From positions 17,769,577 through 17,833,576 of the forward strand of contig NC_084462.1 of the NCBI RefSeq assembly GCF_027409185.1: a stretch of DNA of 64,000 nt. The letters are read 5' to 3'. Both the position numbers and the translations under genes were made by a program. Source of the DNA: Cynocephalus volans (lineage: Eukaryota > Chordata > Mammalia > Dermoptera > Cynocephalidae). The notes beneath the pieces were generated by a model. The model saw nothing but the letters and a program-made list of their open reading frames with translations, was not told the DNA's origin and searched no databases. Every line of letters begins with the position of its first letter. The first letter of the stretch is position 1. Of this stretch, positions 58,551 through 64,000 are shown in pieces.

Positions 58551-59254
58551 AAAAAGAAAAACCAAGTTATTTACTTAAGAATGCTCCTGTTTTGCTCACA
58601 CTGAGAATTAATAATCTCCCACTTAATAACTTGTAAGTAGCTCAACATTGGTTCAGGTCTAGGAACTCTTTGAGAGGTTCAAAATTTTCAGGGCAGGTAA
58701 AGCTTCAATTATAGTCTGTTACAGGGCTTTTTCAACTTTATTAAACCACAGTTATTTAACAAAATAGCAGCACGAAGTTAAACAGACCCTGAATGTCAAT
58801 GAAAACGAAACCCAGTAATATCCCTAAATGGAACTACAGGCTTCTGCATGTTCTCTTCAAAGGCACATCTTATGCTCCCACAATAAACGGAAAGCAGGAA
58901 CAGAAACGATCCTGAGAACCCTGGCACAGTGAAGAGGATGACTTGTGCTGATAGAGAGTTCCATCCTCTTAGAATCCCCTAGAAAAGCAGAAGCAAACTT
59001 TTAGCTTGGTATTGCTTCTAGTCTGGGGATTCCCAGAGTGTATCCCCCGCTGATGCACTTCCTCAAAGAGAGGTCTGGGTAGAAGCAAATTATAGCTCTT
59101 TCCTAGAGAGGCACAATTCTGCAGCAGAGGCCGGAAGACATTCTGCCCAGAAGCCTATCTATCTGTTTTATCTTCTTTGTTTTATCTGTTTTTCTGAAAT
59201 TTATTTACCATCAAAATCCTTTTTCATGTAAGACCCAAACTACTCTACTCTTTA

Positions 59255-59430
59255 TTTTTTTTATTTTTTTATTTTTTAAAGATGACCGGTAAGGGGATCT
59301 TAACCCTTGACTTGGTGTTGTGAGCACCACACTCAGCCAGTGAGCTAACCGGCCATCCGTATATGGGATCCGAACCCGGGGCCTTGGTGTTATCAGCACC
59401 GCACTCTCCCGAGTGAGCCACGGGCTGGCC
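59255..59430 (-). mobile_element. t-SINE, full dimer
   Basis: On the minus strand: GGCCAGCCCGTGGCTCACTC ... CGGATGGCCGGTTAGCTCAC ... GATCCCCTTACCGGTCATC, then a T/A-rich tail. A perfect 15-bp duplication ctactctactcttta lies at 59240-59254 and 59431-59445. Confidence 0.95.
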
Positions 59431-61279
59431 CTACTCTACTCTTTAAAAGTTAGGAAAAAACCCTCTTTACTATGTGCACTTATGAAAGGGAGAAAATCAT
59501 AATCTTTATAATTTATTAAAGCAGTTTAGTGCCTGATGGGAAGTATAACAGGATGTCTGTATCTTACAACCGTGAGGTAGAAATACGGCAAGGATTAAGA
59601 GACATTATTCAGATAAAAAAAAAAAAAAAATCATATGGCGCGGAGGGGGAGAGGGGAGACGGATGAAGATAAAGATAATGCAGATATGCAGGTGACAGGC
59701 AGACCAGAGTTCTTAGAACTCCTCCTGCAACTACTCTATAAGTTTAAAATGATCTCAAAACAAAAAGTTAAAAAAATTATAATTGGACACATTTTGCATT
59801 CATGAACGTGCACACAAATACTACCTAAGGAAGGTAGTTAACAATATTTCAAAAAAGGCAGCCAAATAAATGTGTCTTCAGAGTCTCTTTCATGAAATTC
59901 TCTTTGACTAGATAAGAATAAGAAAGCCAGGGAATATCTAGGGAAACCAAAGTTTCTCCTAAAAGTGGTTTTTCTTCACTAAATCTCTCACACAGTCTCT
60001 GCTTTGCCCTGGGAGGTCTGGAACAGCCTGGAACAGCAAGATCACCACACACCATGGGTGGTAGCCTCTCTGCTGAACTGCTGCTTTAGGGACTCAAGAT
60101 GAAACAACTCGTGTCTGCCTGGTCACGTATCCAACCTTCCTATAAAGATGTCATAGAAGAATGAGTACAGAGCTCTCCCCTAAAGGGAGACCTGCATACA
60201 TTTCTACAAGTCTCCCCAAGGCTGCTGCACTGATGTCCTCTGGCTGGTTTATTATTTACTGAACAGTGCATCTTAAACTTCTGGGATTTTGCTGACCAGA
60301 TTCCAGTTGAGATTCTCTAAGAAGTTTATTTGTTCAATTATTTGAATCCTCCAAACCATCCCAATAACAAAGAGTTTTCATCATGATCATGGTGGAACTC
60401 AGCTTTTATTTCATAATCCAGTCTCTTCTCTGTTGGCATCTGGGCAAGAGGTTTTGCTCTGTTTCTAACATATATATGAATTATTTTCTCTACTATGATT
60501 TAGGGACCCAATGCCTATTAGCTACTTTAATAAAAGCCAAGGCCTGCCTTCTAAGTTGGGGTTCCATCTGAATGTATTCAAGTTTCTCTTTGTTTCTGTG
60601 AAAACTGGAGAGGAGCTGAGTAAACCCTAGCAGTTTTAGCCACAGTTGGAAACTGGGGCAGTACCTCAAGTCTCTTCTTTCATTTCTCACAGCATGTGCC
60701 AATGGATCCTGAAGGGAATGCAGAGATTAATTACAGCTGAATTTGCTTTGTCCCAATCCTCTTAGTGAATGAAATCCTTAGAGCCTTAAGGAAGCATTAA
60801 TTATTTTAAATGCTCTGTTCAGGCTGAATACACAAAGTGTTAAGGTACGTCAACTGCATTTTGTATGGTGGAAAAGCAATAATCTGGTTGCTCTCTGCAT
60901 CATGAAGAAATGAAAATCTTTCCTTGAAGGACAAGAAGAAATTTGGATTCCAGGAACCCCTAGTAACTCTCCAAAATTTTAACCCTTTACATTCATAACC
61001 CTGTGTGATAAAATTTAAGGGAAGAAGAACTTATCAATTTTGCCAGGCTGATGGCAAAAGTCAATACAATAAGATTTTGCTAAATGTATAAACGGGAAGG
61101 GAATAGTAGATGCTCTGTAAACTTGAAAACTCTACTTCTGAATTTTGTGACTCAAATATTCTGACTCAAATATTTAATTAAATGTAAAGAAAATCAACAA
61201 CAAGTAGGGAGTTCTATATCCTGTTTTTATCATAACAACATATCTTGTATGTTCTGTTCCACATTACCACATACATGTC

Positions 61280-61281
<2 letters not shown>

Positions 61282-61323
<42 letters not shown>
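61282..61323. repeat. (TG)n microsatellite, about 21 units
   Basis: An uninterrupted TG run directly before the antisense L1 segment. It probably grew at the 3' end of that element. Confidence 0.95.
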
Positions 61324-61324
<1 letters not shown>

Positions 61325-61343
61325 TAAAAAACACATTAACATA

Positions 61344-61526
61344 GGGCCGGCCCGTGGCTCACTTGGGAGAGTGTGGTGCTGATAATGCCAAGGTAACAGG
61401 TTCGGATCCCTATATAGAGATGGCTGGTTAGCTCACTTGGGAGAGTGTGGTGCTGACAACACCAAGTCAAAGGTTAAGATCCCCTTACCGGTCATCTTTT
61501 AAACAAACAAACAAACAAACAAACAA
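61344..61526 (+). mobile_element. t-SINE, full dimer with (AAAC)n tail
   Basis: GGGCCGGCCCGTGGCTCACTT ... GAGATGGCTGGTTAGCTCAC ... GATCCCCTTACCGGTCATC, then a tail that became (AAAC)n. A perfect 13-bp duplication acacattaacata lies at 61331-61343 and 61527-61539. Confidence 0.95.
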
Positions 61527-61688
61527 ACACATTAACATAAAATTTACCATCTTAACCATTTTTAAGTGTACAGTTCAGTAAAGTATTCACATTGTTGTGG
61601 AACAGATCTCCAGAACCTTTTCATCTTGCAAATCTGAAACTTTATATGCATTAAACAACAAACAACTACTCCTTTCTCCCTTCCCCAG

Positions 61689-62096
61689 TGATGGAGTTTG
61701 GATGTGTTGTCCCCTCCAAAACTCATGTGGAAATTTGATCTCCAATGTGGCAGTGTTGGAAACTGATTGAGTCATGGGGGCGGATCCCTCATGAATGGAT
61801 TAATGCTCTCCCTGGGGGAGGGGGGATTAATGAGTGAGTTCTCGCTCTATTAGATCCCACGAGAGCTCGTTGCTTAAAAAGACCCTGGGCACCTTCTCTC
61901 TCTCTCTCTTGCTTCCTCTCACCATGTGATCTGCTTGTACCATTGGCTGCCTGCCACTTTCTGCCATGAGTAGAAGCAGCCTGAGGCCTGTGCCAGATGC
62001 AGCTGTCCCAGAATCATAAGCCAAATAAGACTCTCTTCTTTATAAATTACCCAGTTTCAGGTATTCTGTTATAGCAACACAAAACGGACTAACACA
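61689..62096 (+). mobile_element. MST/THE1-like MaLR solo LTR with 5-bp target duplication
   Basis: It starts TGATGGAGTTTGGATGTGTTG and ends ACGGACTAACACA, with 'gattgagtcatgggggcgg', 'ccaccatgtgatctgcttgt'-like text and 'ctttataaattacccagtttcagg' inside. The duplication cccag lies at 61684-61688 and 62097-62101. This is a solo LTR with no internal retroviral genes. Confidence 0.88.
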
Positions 62097-62295
62097 CCCA
62101 GCCTCTGGCAACCACTATTCTACTTTCTATTTCTATGAATTTGACGACTTTAGATACCTCATATAACGAATCATACAGTATTTGTCTTCTTGTCTTATCT
62201 GGCTTATGTCATTTAGCATAATGTCTTCCAGGTTCATTGTTTGTATAACATGTATCAGTACTTCCTTCCTTGTTAAATACTATTCCACTATATGC

Positions 62296-62510
62296 ACAGT
62301 CATGCACTGCACAGTGACTTTTCGGTCAACGACAGATTGCATATATGACGGTGGTCCCATGAGATTATAATGGTTATACCACATAGACTAGCTGTGTAGC
62401 AGGTTATACCATCAAAGTTTGTGTAAGTACACTCTATGATGTTCACACAACAAAATCACATAACTATGCATTTCTCAGGATGTACCCGTTATTAAGTGAT
62501 GTATGACTGT
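62296..62510. mobile_element. Tigger-like MITE with terminal inverted repeats
   Basis: The ends ACAGTCATGC and ...ATGACTGT are inverted repeats. Inside are 'ttcggtcaacgacagattgcatatatgacggtggtcccat' and 'gtgtaagtacactctatgatgttcacacaac', the two ends of a larger pogo/Tigger-group element joined by an internal deletion. The insertion splits the L1 text at ...ccactata / tacaccacatt.... The family name is not assigned. Confidence 0.75.
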
Positions 62511-63354
62511 ATACACCACATTTTGTTTTTATTCCTCCACTGATGGGACATTTGGGTCACTTCAACCTTCTGGCTATTGTGAATAATGCTGTACACATGG
62601 GTGTACAAATATCTCTGAGACCCTGCTTTCAATTCTTTTGTATATATACATAGAAGTGAAATTGCTAGATCATATGGTAGTTCTACTTTCAATATTTTAA
62701 GGCACCACCAGACTGTTATAGCGGCTGCACCATTTTACATTCCACCAACAGTGCACAAGGCTTCCAATTTCTTCACATCCTTGACAATACTTGTTATTTT
62801 TTGTTTTATTCTTTTGATAGTAGCCATCCTAAAGGATGAGAAGTGATATCTCATTGTGGTTTTGATTTGCATTTCTCTGATGATTAGTGATGTTGAGCAT
62901 CCTTTCATAGGCTTGTTGGCCATTTATATATCATCTTTGGAGAAATGTTTGCATAAGTTCTTTGCCTATTTTTTAATTGGGTTATTTGATTTTTTGTTGT
63001 TGAGTTGTAGAAGTCTCTACATGTTCTGATTATAAACCCCATATCAGATATATAATTTGCAAATGCTTTCTCTCATTCCATTGGTTGCCTTTTCACTCTA
63101 TTGACTGTATCCTTTGATGTTCAGAAGTTTTTAAGTTTGATGTATTCCCATTTGTTTGTTTTTCTTTTGTTGCTTGTGCTTTTGGTGTCATTCCAAGAAA
63201 TCACTTCCAAGTCCACTATCATGAAACTGTTCACCTGAATTTCTTCTAGGAGTTTTATACTTTTAGCTCTTATGTTTAGGTCTTTAATCCATTTTGAGTT
63301 AATTTTTGTACACGGTGTAATATAATGTATGATACTTTAAAAAAAAATAGCTAT

Positions 63355-63442
63355 CACAACTTCTATCTTGGGATTTCATCTGCAGCAGAACATCTCCCTT
63401 GCTGCGATCTATTGAGAGTCAGCCCTCAACACAAGGGTTTGT
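63355..63442 (+). pseudogene. Retroposed 3' end of 28S rRNA
   Basis: 'gctgcgatctattgagagtc' followed by 'agccctcaacacaagggtttgt' is the extreme 3' terminus of mammalian 28S rRNA with a few, mostly C-to-T or G-to-A, changes. The match extends upstream through 'cttgggatttcatctgcagcagaacatctccc' to 63355. An A-rich tail follows to 63494. An 11-bp duplication (aaaatagctat) lies at 63344-63354 and 63495-63505. This is a 5'-truncated processed rRNA retrocopy, not an rDNA gene. Confidence 0.85.
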
Positions 63443-63505
63443 AAAAGGACCAAAGAGAAAAAAATAAGCTTTTTTAAATTAAAAAAAATAAAATAAAATA
63501 GCTAT

Positions 63506-64000
63506 AGAACATTCCACTGAATAAGTGTACAAAAATGTATTTGGCCCTATCAATAGCCATTTGGGATGTTTCCAGTCTTTTACTATTAGGAATAATGATG
63601 GGATTATATAAGCCTCTCTCATACATGAGAGCAACTATCTCCCAGTCTTTTAGTAGTTAAAATTAACTCTTGGCTGGCTTGTTTCAAATTTTATTTTTCA
63701 CTTCTTCATTTCTTCATTTGTATTATGATCCCTTACCTTGAAACCCTTAGTACCAGATGTATTTTTGGATTCAGAAATTTTTAGATTTTGGAAAGATAAT
63801 GCTATACATATGCTATACATTACTAAATATCACCAGTTTTGTCTGGGGTATCACCTCATAATTAAATACACTAATATCTCTATAGTAACACACTCACACA
63901 TGAATAGTTATACTAATAGAGGAAGGGAGACCATAAATGTCCAAAGGTAAGTGAGGGCAGGCTTTGCCACCAAACAAGTCTACATTGGGTCAGATCAGGT
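63506..64000. other. AT-rich intronic sequence, nothing certain recognised
   Basis: There are some LINE-like phrases ('gccatttgggatgtttccagtcttttactattaggaataatg') but no clear family boundary and no exon. Confidence 0.4.

Larger units (their letters stand above)
61323..63340 (-). mobile_element. Antisense L1 carrying three later insertions
   Basis: Reading rightwards: 'aaaatttaccatcttaacca', 'ccagaaccttttcatcttgcaaa', 'ctttagatacctcatataacgaatcatacag', 'ttgtcttatctggcttatgtc', 'ttcacatccttgacaatac', and then 'ggtctttaatccattttgagttaatttttg' at the end, all antisense L1 3' UTR and ORF2 sequence. A t-SINE (61344-61526), a MaLR LTR (61689-62096) and a Tigger-like MITE (62296-62510) are inserted in it. 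Confidence 0.85.

Overview
This is mammalian nuclear DNA carrying the tail-to-tail gene pair AMZ1 (plus strand, complete coding region) and GNA12 (minus strand, last two coding exons only). The order AMZ1 > < GNA12 is, as I recall, the human 7p22 arrangement. The lineage clue is the SINE content. There are no Alu or B1 elements. There are ten insertions of a SINE made only of one or two tRNA-Ile-like units plus an A-rich tail, most with clean target-site duplications. A SINE built purely of tandem tRNA-Ile units is the described t-SINE family of Dermoptera, so the window is most likely from a colugo (flying lemur). That is inference from repeat structure, not a database match.

Layout. 1-470 is a CpG-rich, promoter-like block. 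471-6699 is probably the first AMZ1 intron plus the 5' UTR part of exon 2, with old repeats and a perfect inverted repeat at 4918-4991. AMZ1 coding exons lie at 6700-7003, 8734-8901, 14328-14456, 14844-15013, 15615-15791 and 18287-18847. All junctions are GT-AG and the phases agree, giving an open frame of 502 residues. 18848-34013 holds the AMZ1 3' UTR, the intergenic interval and the GNA12 3' UTR. GNA12 coding exon 4 is 34014-34583 (minus) and exon 3 is 35962-36012 (minus). Everything from 36013 to 64000 is GNA12 intron 2 as far as I can tell; exons 1 and 2 must lie beyond the right edge.

The GNA12 intron is a repeat graveyard. It holds a nearly full-length Tigger1 DNA transposon (42090-44374) inside an antisense L1, and a sense L1 (about 44740-50972) that was later hit by a t-SINE, an antisense L1, another t-SINE and a MaLR-type LTR. 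A second antisense L1 (61323-63340) carries a t-SINE, a MaLR LTR and a Tigger-like MITE. Next to it lies a retroposed 3' end of 28S rRNA (63355-63442).

The two genes have unrelated functions (a zinc peptidase-like protein and a heterotrimeric G-protein alpha subunit). I see no operon, CRISPR array, functional tRNA gene or new multi-gene system. The points most worth a second look are the 28S retrocopy, the tail-less truncated t-SINE with perfect target duplication, the perfect 24-bp-arm palindrome, a local duplication in the presumed GNA12 3' UTR, and the nested insertion chronology.
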